A stretch of DNA of 5,556 bases from an uncultured Akkermansia sp. (GTDB lineage: Bacteria; Verrucomicrobiota; Verrucomicrobiia; Verrucomicrobiales; Akkermansiaceae), in NCBI GenBank assembly GCA_947585525.1, contig CANPXA010000127.1, forward strand, positions 1 to 5,556. The letters are read 5' to 3'. Positions 1 to 5,122 of this stretch are shown in pieces. Numbering within the stretch: the first letter of the stretch is position 1; every line of letters starts with the position of its first letter. The notes below the pieces were generated by a model that made no database searches, was not told the DNA's origin, and was given only the letters and a program-made list of their open reading frames with translations. The translations under genes and the position numbers were made by a program.

Positions 1-1355
1 AACCAATCAGCTGACCGAAGGAGAGTCGGGTCGTGTTCGACGAGAAGGACGGTGTTGCCTTTATCTCGCAAGCGTTTGAGAGCTTCTGCCAACCGCACTG
101 TCTCTGAGGGGTGCAACCCAATGGTCGGTTCATCCAGGATGTAGAGCACACCGGAAAGCCCGCCGCCGAGTTGTCCGGCCAGCCGAGCTCGTTGCAACTC
201 CCCGCCCGACAGTGTCCCCGCTGAGCGAGAGAGAGCCAGGTAGCCCAGTCCCAACTCGATGAGACAGTCGAACCGCATCCTGAGCGCCTCCATGGCGGGT
301 TGCAGGGAATCCCGGTAGGCAAGCGGCAACTCAAGTCGATCGAGCAGCTCCCGATTTTCCTGCACCGACAGCGAGCTGTATTCACCGAGGCTCAGTTCTC
401 GTTCTCCGAAACAGAGGGTAACCGCAAGGGCTGTCGCATTGAGCCTCATCCCCGAACAGACCGGACACGTTTCAACAGCACGGCGTCCCACCTGCACGAC
501 TCCCCTCCCCTCGCACCGGGGACAAGCTCCCCGCGATGAGTAGTGAGAAAAGAGTTCCGGCGTGATATCGGGAAGAGTAAACCCCGTTTCTTCATTGCGG
601 TAGCTCGTGTAAAAGGAGAGAACGCTCTCTCCCTCACCTTCCCGCTGAATGAGGGCTTTCACTTCCTCCCCGCTGATCTTGAGCGCCATCTGCAAGGAGT
701 CAGCCAATCGCGATTCAATCCCTCTCTTCATCACCAAACGGTCAATCACCAATTCGCACTCCGCCTCCGCCCTCGGTGGCGCCCCCTCCAGTTCATCCAA
801 ATCCCTCAGCTCGCCATCCACTCGCATCCGTAAATACCCCGCCTTGCGTAGTTGCAACAGACTCATCTCACCGGCTCCAGCCGCAAAACCTGTCGGCAAC
901 GGTGCCAACAAGGTAATTTTCGTCCCCACCGGTTGTTCAGAAAGCTGCGCCGCTATCTCGTCCGGACTCAATCGGGTCAGTTTCTCGCCGGTGGAGGGAT
1001 CGTGGGGAATTCCCACTGCAGCGTACAGGATACGCAAGTAGTCGAGGGTTTCCGTGATGCTGCCGAGCACGCTCCGAGTGAGTGCCGATGGTATTCCCTG
1101 CTCCAGGCACAACGCGGGAGGCAAGCCATCGATACGATCCACTTCAGGTTTCGGCGGACGTGCCAACAGCCGCCGCGCCCCGGGAGACAGACAGTCGAGA
1201 AATCTTCTCCGAGATTCCGCAAAGAGTGTATCGTGGGCCAATGTGCTCTTGCCGGAGCCGCTCGGCCCTACCAACGCAATGATCTTGCCGGTGGGTAAGG
1301 TGAGGTCGATATGCTTCAGTGTATTCTGCGAAGCTCCGCAAATGCGTATGTCCAT
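1..1355 (-). CDS. uvrA: UvrA-family ABC ATPase, N-terminal 451 residues (C-terminus beyond window)
   Basis: This is the first ATPase half of a UvrA-type protein, the DNA-damage recognition subunit of nucleotide excision repair. Visible in order: Walker A GPSGSGKST (residues 30-38), the UvrA-type stretch RRFLDCLSPGARR (50-62), a shortened UvrB-binding/insertion region with DRLVMKRGIESRLADSL (205-221), a zinc-type pair CPRC (278-281) and CPVC (297-300) followed by SGMRLNA, the ABC signature TLSGGELQR (381-389), Walker B VLYILDEPTIGLH (403-415) and the H-loop VEHD (439-442). The start ATG at 1355 fits the family N-terminus and lies 8 bases after the bactofilin stop, suggesting one transcript; no clear Shine-Dalgarno is seen. 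Oddities: the first CxxC of the canonical zinc module (about residues 251-256) is absent, and about 100 residues normally found between GACPxC and CxxCxGxRL are missing. It may therefore be a divergent paralogue rather than the housekeeping repair protein. Family assignment is certain; the exact role is inferred. Confidence 0.93.
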   Translation of the reverse strand, partial: MDIRICGASQNTLKHIDLTLPTGKIIALVGPSGSGKSTLAHDTLFAESRRRFLDCLSPGARRLLARPPKPEVDRIDGLPPALCLEQGIPSALTRSVLGSITETLDYLRILYAAVGIPHDPSTGEKLTRLSPDEIAAQLSEQPVGTKITLLAPLPTGFAAGAGEMSLLQLRKAGYLRMRVDGELRDLDELEGAPPRAEAECELVIDRLVMKRGIESRLADSLQMALKISGEEVKALIQREGEGESVLSFYTSYRNEETGFTLPDITPELFSHYSSRGACPRCEGRGVVQVGRRAVETCPVCSGMRLNATALAVTLCFGERELSLGEYSSLSVQENRELLDRLELPLAYRDSLQPAMEALRMRFDCLIELGLGYLALSRSAGTLSGGELQRARLAGQLGGGLSGVLYILDEPTIGLHPSETVRLAEALKRLRDKGNTVLLVEHDPTLLRSADW

Positions 1356-1363
1356 AACGATGT

Positions 1364-2047
1364 CTAGGATTTGATGGGGTACCATGTGCCGCGATGGACT
1401 GCTCCGGGCTCCAATCTCAAATCCGGTGCATGGCAGTCCCCTACCAAAGCGCCCCCGTCCCTCACGTGCACGCACCCCGTCGCGTGCAATCTCGCCGTCA
1501 ACATACCCTTGATCTCTGCACTCTCCACAGACAGACCCGGACTCACCTGCACCCTTGCTCCCTTCTTCACCTCCAACCGACCTGCCTGCACTTGTCCCTC
1601 CAAGACCGCCTTCCCCTCCATCTCCAACACATCCATCACCCGCAATTTCACCCCGGTCGCTTTCCCCGCTACCACCATCCTGCCGCTCACGATCGACAAC
1701 AACGACAGTTCCGTCTGCGCCGGCAAAACGACCTCTCCCAGCGTACGCCTCGTCAGTTTCTTCGATCCGGGCATGAGCCTGTAATCCGTCAACGTCAGAT
1801 GCGCGCAGCAGTGCACACAATGCGCCGACAGGGCCGCCACCGGTATGCGCGACTTCTTGCCGCACTCATAACACGTCACCTCACGAGTCGGTACCACGAC
1901 CCGCGATTCCCTCTCCACAACCGGAGCGAAAGGATCTTTGCCCCCGCGAGCTTTCTCCGGCAGGTAGCCGGATATTCCCGGCACTACCAGCGGCTCCGTC
2001 CGATAGACCGCCGGTTCCCGGGATAAACGCATTTGAGAGAAGTCCAT
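1364..2047 (-). CDS. Bactofilin with N-terminal zinc ribbon (polymer-forming cytoskeletal protein)
   Basis: The 227-residue product has a zinc ribbon, VTCYECGKK (57-65) and AHCVHCCAH (75-83), with Cys 59, 62, 77 and 80 spaced CxxC-14-CxxC. A bactofilin-type beta-helix follows (about 105-222), seen as short alternating hydrophobic/glycine turns such as LEMEGKAVLEGQVQAGRLEV (141-160). Bactofilins polymerise without nucleotide into filaments that scaffold cell-wall enzymes, shape or chromosome-organising proteins; they act in the cytoplasm, often at the membrane. There is no signal peptide or membrane segment. The first 55 residues are polar and probably disordered. ATG at 2047 is chosen; a TTG one codon upstream (2050) is equally in frame and no ribosome binding site decides between them. 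The downstream UvrA-like gene starts 8 bases after the stop, implying co-transcription. What the ribbon binds (DNA, RNA or protein) cannot be read from the sequence. Confidence 0.85.
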   Translation of the reverse strand: MDFSQMRLSREPAVYRTEPLVVPGISGYLPEKARGGKDPFAPVVERESRVVVPTREVTCYECGKKSRIPVAALSAHCVHCCAHLTLTDYRLMPGSKKLTRRTLGEVVLPAQTELSLLSIVSGRMVVAGKATGVKLRVMDVLEMEGKAVLEGQVQAGRLEVKKGARVQVSPGLSVESAEIKGMLTARLHATGCVHVRDGGALVGDCHAPDLRLEPGAVHRGTWYPIKS

Positions 2048-2115
2048 CAACAGAGAGAATGCTCTTATTGATTGCTACCATCGTTGATGCCTATCAAAAA
2101 TCACGACAACAAACG

Positions 2116-2129
2116 GTCATCATGATGAC
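2116..2129. promoter_or_regulatory. 14-bp perfect palindrome upstream of the zinc-ribbon bactofilin
   Basis: GTCATCATGATGAC reads identically on both strands and lies about 69 bases upstream of the bactofilin ATG. Its size and place suit a dimeric regulator's operator. No convincing -35/-10 pair was found beside it, so an operator role is only a suggestion. Confidence 0.25.
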
Positions 2130-2194
2130 GGATCTCAAGAAATTCTGCATACGTTAACGATCCGAATAATCTGCGCAACGCGCACGTTATCAAC

Positions 2195-2248
2195 AAATCG
2201 TAAATCGTACATCGTAAATAGGCAACCGCATTTTCTAATGCGGTTGCC
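2195..2248 (+). repeat. Heptamer-plus-hairpin element, copy 1
   Basis: Three 7-base units (AAATCGT, AAATCGT, ACATCGT) are followed by AAATA and a perfect hairpin at 2221-2248. The hairpin has 12-bp arms, GGCAACCGCATT and its complement, around the loop TTCT. It lies 26 bases beyond the stop of the bactofilin at 2275, so it could end or stabilise that transcript. However, no T-run follows on either strand, so it is not a classic intrinsic terminator. The same architecture recurs three more times in the window. Confidence 0.85.
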
Positions 2249-2274
2249 CCGCGCCGTTTCCTGCCTTGGTTGAC

Positions 2275-2895
2275 TCATCCGAGCAAGTTAGGTGTGTCGT
2301 CCTCCTGCGGAGCAGAGGCACGCTTGGCGCTGCTGCGCTTCGCAGGGGAAGAATTCTGCGGCGGCATCGCAGCCACGTTGCCCACCATGCAGTGTCCGAT
2401 GAAGACCGCTCCCTCCTCAATGGATATCTTGGCCGCCGTCACATCTCCTATCAACTCCGCCGTGGCCGCTATCTGCACCCGATCCGTCACCACGACGTCT
2501 CCGGTCACTCGCCCATGGATGATCGCGCTCTTCGTGCGTATCGCTTCCTTTTTCTTCTCCCCCGCCTGAATCGTCGCATTCGCCCCGACGGTCAATATGC
2601 CGTCCGACTGGATCTCGCCCTCCACAGAGCCATCGACAAGCAACTCATCCGTGAACCGGAGCGTTCCGACTACGGTGACGTCCGAGTTCAGGACGTTGCG
2701 CGTCGAGGACGACGGCGTCCCGGGAGCTGACTCACCAAACGGCGATGTACTCCCCTCCTCCGGCATGAATTCCGAAGCATTCCCCTCTCCGGGCGATCCT
2801 TCAAAAGGCACTCCCCACTCCGGCGCTGCATCCGATTCCCTCATCGGAGCCCCGGTCGTTTCGCTATCACTCTTCTTAGACGGATAATTAAACAT
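2275..2895 (-). CDS. Bactofilin (polymer-forming cytoskeletal protein)
   Basis: The 206-residue product has three parts. An acidic, Gly/Ser/Pro-rich, probably disordered N-terminus covers 1-65. A standard bactofilin core covers about 66-173, with TRNVLNSDVTVVGTLRF (65-81), LLVDGSVEGEI (85-95), IIHGRVTGDVVVTDRVQI (124-141) and IEEGAVFIGHCMVG (158-171). A short basic Ser/Ala/Lys tail completes it. Repeated V-x-G-x-V/I turns indicate the right-handed beta-helix that self-assembles into filaments. The ATG at 2895 gives a complete domain; the preceding bases (CTGTTTTATT) contain no Shine-Dalgarno sequence. It appears monocistronic: repeat-filled gaps of 227 and 342 bases separate it from the neighbouring genes. 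It is a divergent paralogue of the zinc-ribbon bactofilin downstream; the two could co-assemble, but that is inference. The gene lies between inverted copies of one hairpin. Confidence 0.93.
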   Translation of the reverse strand: MFNYPSKKSDSETTGAPMRESDAAPEWGVPFEGSPGEGNASEFMPEEGSTSPFGESAPGTPSSSTRNVLNSDVTVVGTLRFTDELLVDGSVEGEIQSDGILTVGANATIQAGEKKKEAIRTKSAIIHGRVTGDVVVTDRVQIAATAELIGDVTAAKISIEEGAVFIGHCMVGNVAAMPPQNSSPAKRSSAKRASAPQEDDTPNLLG

Positions 2896-3037
2896 AATAA
2901 AACAGTTGCTGAACGTTTTTTTGATGAACCCGCTTTCTCTCCCAACGGACTCGCCTCTATCCTACTCCCCCTCCCTCCCTTTGTCCATTCCAAAGTTCGC
3001 CTCCTAACCCATTTTTTTACATCCGTATGACCCCCAG
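2896..3037. other. Upstream region of bactofilin 2 with a G-rich tract
   Basis: This 142-base gap must contain the promoter of the bactofilin gene, but no confident -35/-10 pair was found. On the minus strand it carries the purine tract GGGAGGGAGGGGG (within 2966-2978). A TAGGAGG motif (3000-3006) sits 11 bases before an 8-codon ATG frame (2962-2988); this is possibly a leader peptide but is not supported further. Confidence 0.3.
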
Positions 3038-3079
3038 GGCAACCGCATTAGAAAATGCGGTTGCCTATTTGCGATTTAC
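3038..3079 (-). repeat. Heptamer-plus-hairpin element, copy 2 (inverted)
   Basis: The 28-bp hairpin at 3038-3065 is the exact reverse complement of the one at 2221-2248, including the loop (AGAA versus TTCT). It is followed by TATTTGCGATTTAC, the inverted form of the heptamer track with one substitution. The element is therefore a true copy in opposite orientation and not a chance palindrome. Confidence 0.85.
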
Positions 3080-3101
3080 AAGACGCCCGACGGCTCCGTG
3101 T

Positions 3102-3132
3102 GGGCGCTTTGCATCCCCCGCGCGTAGCGCGC
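3102..3132 (+). repeat. 31-bp dispersed repeat core, copy 1
   Basis: Thirty-one bases, starting GGGCGCTTTGCATCCCCC and ending with the hairpin GCGCGTAGCGCGC, are identical to 5383-5413. In both places a heptamer track and a GGCGCC hairpin follow within about 10 bases. The preceding CGCCCGACGG/CCGTGTGGGCG (3084-3106) forms an imperfect stem. Confidence 0.85.
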
Positions 3133-3140
3133 TAATTTCC

Positions 3141-3175
3141 AAATCGTAAATCGTAAATAGGCGCCGCCAGGCGCC
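3141..3175 (+). repeat. Heptamer-plus-hairpin element, copy 3
   Basis: Two AAATCGT heptamers are followed by AAATA and a GC hairpin at 3160-3175 (GGCGCC, loop GCCA, GGCGCC). It begins 61 bases after the inverted copy 2, so the block 3038-3175 is a hairpin-heptamer-core-heptamer-hairpin arrangement. It lies 62 bases beyond the stop of the radical SAM gene and could mark the 3' end of that transcript. Confidence 0.8.
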
Positions 3176-3237
3176 CAGGGGGGGTGTTTTTCTTGGGACG
3201 GATGTGCGTTGATTGTGTATTTCGTTCGGTGCAGGAC

Positions 3238-4359
3238 TCAGGTGGCAGGGTAAAATCGAGTCATGAAAGAAGGGTTGCGCTCAGCGTAGAGGATTTCTGC
3301 CACGGCGTCGGCGGAGTGAATGCACATTTTTTCACAGTTGCAGAGGAAAGGGGAGACCTGGTCCCATTGCCCGGATGAAGCCATGTTGGTGCAGCCGCAG
3401 GAGTTCAGACAGCGGCGCCGCAATTGGCAGACGGCGCAGGCAGGCGTGCGATTGCCGCGAGCTGCAATGAGCCGAAGCTGAGCCGAACGGTCGATGCCGC
3501 ACTGCACATCTCCGAAGCGTATGGCTTCTTCCTCTGATTGTCCCACCAGCCTTGAACAGGGAAAGAGCGAACCGGATACGCTGACGGCTATTTCTTGCTC
3601 GCCGATGCGACAAAACTTGCAGGGTTCATCTGTTCCCTCGCACAGATGGGAGCGAACCTTATCTTCAAAATTATCCAACAGGAGAGGATGTCCGCTACGG
3701 TACGAGGTAAGCAGAAATTGCATAACAAGTCCGTACTGCTCTTGCAGCACAGCGAATGTTTGGTCGTCCCACGGACTCCAGTAGTCAAAGTTGAGTCCGA
3801 TTTCTCCTCGATAGTGATCATGCAACCACTCGATACCCTCGGCAAGGAGGTGCGCATTGTTCGGTGTGACCACACAGATCACCGTTGTGCGAAGCTTGGG
3901 GTGGTCCCGGAGCAGCTCGAGCGCATATGCGACAGTGTCATGACTGCCTGAGCCATCGGGAAAGCGGCGATTGATGTTGTGCATACCCGGGGAGCCGTCC
4001 ACGGATAGACCGACCTTAAAGTCGTGCGCTTCCAGCCATTCGATTTTATCCGACGTGAGCAGGGTGCAGTTGGTGGTGACACCGAAACGCACAGGTCCGG
4101 GCAGGTCGCTGACATCTTGCGCCTGCATCCACTCTGTGCAGCGGCGCAGGAGTTCCCATTCCAGCAGAGGTTCTCCCCCGAAAAAGGAGAGATCAAGCGC
4201 ATCCCCGGTGCGGCGCGCCTCCGCCAGTCCCAGTTGCATGGCTGCCTCCGCCGTTTCCCATGTCATCGAACGCGGTTGTTTGCGTCCGGCATAGCAGTAG
4301 CGACAACGCAGCGTACAATCCTGCGTGAGGCAGAGAGTGAGGGTGATGTTGCGGATCAT
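3238..4359 (-). CDS. Radical SAM/SPASM enzyme, putative peptide or lipoprotein maturase
   Basis: The 373-residue protein carries the radical SAM cluster motif CTLRCRYCYAG (15-25; Cys 15, 19 and 22), the SAM-binding GGEP (61-64), and further core strands TTNCTLLT (95-102) and VGLSVDGSPGMHN (116-128). The C-terminal SPASM region has CKFC (247-250), C268, C287, the CAVCQLRRRCLNSCGC block (308-323) and C340, C342 and C346, enough to ligate two auxiliary iron-sulfur clusters. Family members (anaerobic sulfatase maturases, RiPP maturases) use the 5'-deoxyadenosyl radical to modify protein side chains or backbones. There is no N-terminal peptide-recognition domain; the enzyme begins almost directly at the barrel. 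No sulfatase is nearby, but three small related lipoproteins precede it, the last ending 30 bases upstream, so these are the likely substrates. ATG at 4359 is chosen; a TTG one codon upstream is possible. No Shine-Dalgarno is seen, so translation may depend on coupling. The reaction is unknown. Confidence 0.93.
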   Translation of the reverse strand: MIRNITLTLCLTQDCTLRCRYCYAGRKQPRSMTWETAEAAMQLGLAEARRTGDALDLSFFGGEPLLEWELLRRCTEWMQAQDVSDLPGPVRFGVTTNCTLLTSDKIEWLEAHDFKVGLSVDGSPGMHNINRRFPDGSGSHDTVAYALELLRDHPKLRTTVICVVTPNNAHLLAEGIEWLHDHYRGEIGLNFDYWSPWDDQTFAVLQEQYGLVMQFLLTSYRSGHPLLLDNFEDKVRSHLCEGTDEPCKFCRIGEQEIAVSVSGSLFPCSRLVGQSEEEAIRFGDVQCGIDRSAQLRLIAARGNRTPACAVCQLRRRCLNSCGCTNMASSGQWDQVSPFLCNCEKMCIHSADAVAEILYAERNPSFMTRFYPAT

Positions 4360-4389
4360 CAAAAGACGAAGTTTGCCGCAATAACCGAC

Positions 4390-4536
4390 TTACTTGCGTT
4401 CCGCCCGGACCCCACCAAGAATCTGTACGGGAGGTTCCTGTTGGCAGGAGCTGAGTGCCAGGGTTGCTCCCACCGCCACGACGGCTATCACCGGGTAGAG
4501 CGGCTTCTTATCGTTTTTTTCCGGTTCAATTTTCAT
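4390..4536 (-). CDS. Small lipoprotein-like peptide C (48 aa), candidate radical SAM substrate
   Basis: The product has a lysine-rich start MKIEPEKNDKKPLYP (1-15), a hydrophobic stretch (16-30) and the lipobox LSSC (Cys 31), followed by the 17-residue tail QQEPPVQILGGVRAERK. This looks like a type II signal peptide, although the charged N-region is long. A membrane anchor or an unprocessed leader are alternatives. The start at 4536 is chosen because its first 33 residues match the neighbouring 47-aa peptide at 31 positions; a TTG at 4590 would add 18 residues with no counterpart. It is the third gene of the peptide operon, 43 bases after peptide B and 30 bases before the radical SAM gene. There is no usable Shine-Dalgarno. 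The tail contains a Gly-Gly and no aromatic residue. I do not recognise a named family for it; the substrate role is inferred from context. Confidence 0.75.
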   Translation of the reverse strand: MKIEPEKNDKKPLYPVIAVVAVGATLALSSCQQEPPVQILGGVRAERK

Positions 4537-4723
4537 GGATTCGTTGAGCGGGTGAGGATATAGCTTTTTTGTAGGAACCCTACTTTCCAACGGTTATTAT
4601 AGGCATGCGGTCGGGAGTTCCTGTCTGTTGGCAGGAGCTGAGTGCGAGGAGCGCTCCCACCGCCGCGACGGCTATCACGGGGTAAAGCGGCTTTTTGTCG
4701 TTTTTTTCCGGTTCGATTTTCAT
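4438..4723 (-). repeat. Tandem duplication covering the leaders of peptides B and C
   Basis: The first 33 codons of peptide C (4438-4536) and of peptide B (4625-4723) align without gaps, with 89 of 99 bases identical and a repeat period of 187 bases. Seven of the ten differences are silent. Similarity stops just after the Cys-Gln-Gln codons, so the leaders are conserved and the tails are not. Confidence 0.85.
4580..4723 (-). CDS. Small lipoprotein-like peptide B (47 aa), candidate radical SAM substrate
   Basis: The product has MKIEPEKNDKKPLYP (1-15), a hydrophobic segment (16-30), a lipobox ending at Cys 31, and the tail QQTGTPDRMPIITVGK, closed by TAG. It is easily missed by length cut-offs. 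Three facts support it: its ATG overlaps the stop of the upstream peptide gene as ATGA, typical of translational coupling; its leader is 31/33 identical to peptide C; and silent changes dominate the DNA differences between them, indicating selection on the protein. The tail shares the pattern DR-(M/L)-P-x3-VGK with residues 36-45 of peptide A. It is likely exported and lipid-anchored at the membrane if the lipobox is used. That it is modified by the downstream radical SAM enzyme is inference from operon position. Confidence 0.78.
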   Translation of the reverse strand: MKIEPEKNDKKPLYPVIAVAAVGALLALSSCQQTGTPDRMPIITVGK

Positions 4724-5046
4724 GGGTTGGATGGCTTGGATTCTGTCGGTTTATCTTTCGGAATTCGAACAACTGCCCCGGGTGCTAATTGCGGTTCACG
4801 TGCGGGGATTTTGCTTCTCCCTGGTACTACTCGCGGTTCACGCTTGGGCACCTCAGTTCGCTGCTTTTGTTCCGTCTTCGGTGAGGGAGTGTCACGAGTA
4901 TAAATCGGAGCTTTGCCGACCCGACGCTGCGGGAGCCTGTCCTCTTTTGGAGTTTCGGTAGCGCAGGCAGATACCGTCAGCGCAACTACGGCCGCTATAC
5001 TGGGATACAGCGGGGCTTTTGCTATTGTGCTGGGACGAATCTCCAT
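4720..5046 (-). CDS. Lipoprotein-like peptide A (108 aa), Pro/Arg/Lys-rich, candidate radical SAM substrate
   Basis: This is the first gene of the peptide operon. The leader MEIRPSTIAKAPLYPSIAAV (1-20) resembles those of peptides B and C around APLYPSIA; the hydrophobic segment ends in the lipobox VSAC (Cys 28). The mature part of about 80 residues is rich in Pro, Arg, Lys and Glu and probably unfolded. It contains DRLPQRRVGK (36-45), a motif shared with peptide B, and two related units: REPRVVPGRSKIPA (69-82) and REPQLAPGAVVRIPK (83-97). Such a tail could lie against cell wall or outer membrane, or be a repeated modification substrate. ATG 5046 follows GAGGGAG (5048-5054), the best ribosome binding site in the window, though close to the start. 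The stop overlaps the start of peptide B (ATGA). No named family was recognised; the lipoprotein call rests on the lipobox. Confidence 0.8.
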   Translation of the reverse strand: MEIRPSTIAKAPLYPSIAAVVALTVSACATETPKEDRLPQRRVGKAPIYTRDTPSPKTEQKQRTEVPKREPRVVPGRSKIPAREPQLAPGAVVRIPKDKPTESKPSNP

Positions 5047-5073
5047 GCTCCCTCAGGATATCATTTTTTCCGT

Positions 5074-5082
5074 ATGATAGCA
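5074..5082 (-). promoter_or_regulatory. Probable extended -10 promoter of the peptide/radical SAM operon
   Basis: The minus strand reads TGCTATCAT, an extended -10 element (TGn plus TATCAT, one mismatch from TATAAT), ending 27 bases before the ATG of peptide A. No good -35 is present at 16-18 bases, which extended -10 promoters tolerate. AT-rich DNA lies further upstream. It is the only promoter candidate seen for the four genes. Confidence 0.45.
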
Positions 5083-5097
5083 AGATTAAACTGTGCC

Positions 5098-5122
5098 GAG
5101 GACACGAAAGTGTGACCTCACA
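5098..5122. promoter_or_regulatory. Overlapping inverted repeats upstream of the peptide operon
   Basis: GAGGACAC, loop GAAA, GTGT-GA-CCTC (5098-5119) forms an 8-bp stem with a two-base bulge. Overlapping it, TGTGACCTCACA (5111-5122) is an inverted repeat TGTGA/TCACA separated by two bases. The pair sits just upstream of the candidate -10, where an activator or repressor could bind. TGTGA/TCACA half-sites recall CRP-family operators, but the spacing (2, not 6) does not fit. Confidence 0.35.

Noticed and set aside
1394..2026. 210-codon plus-strand open frame
   Set aside because: It lies antisense to the zinc-ribbon bactofilin, is rich in His/Arg/Gln/Pro with no recognisable domain, and the opposite strand has clear family motifs.
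2221..2248. Rho-independent terminator of the bactofilin gene
   Set aside because: The hairpin is strong but neither strand has a T-run after it, and an identical inverted copy lies upstream of the same gene; it is better described as a repeat element.
4024..4563. 179-codon plus-strand open frame
   Set aside because: It is antisense to the radical SAM gene start and peptide C, both of which show strong motifs; its sequence has no domain features.
4537..4590. Upstream TTG start at 4590 extending peptide C by 18 residues
   Set aside because: The extension has no counterpart in peptide B, whose homology begins exactly at MKIEPEKN.
4533..4772. 79-codon minus-strand frame across the peptide A/B junction
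   Set aside because: It reads the shifted frame of peptides A and B; the leader conservation and ATGA overlap support the other frames.
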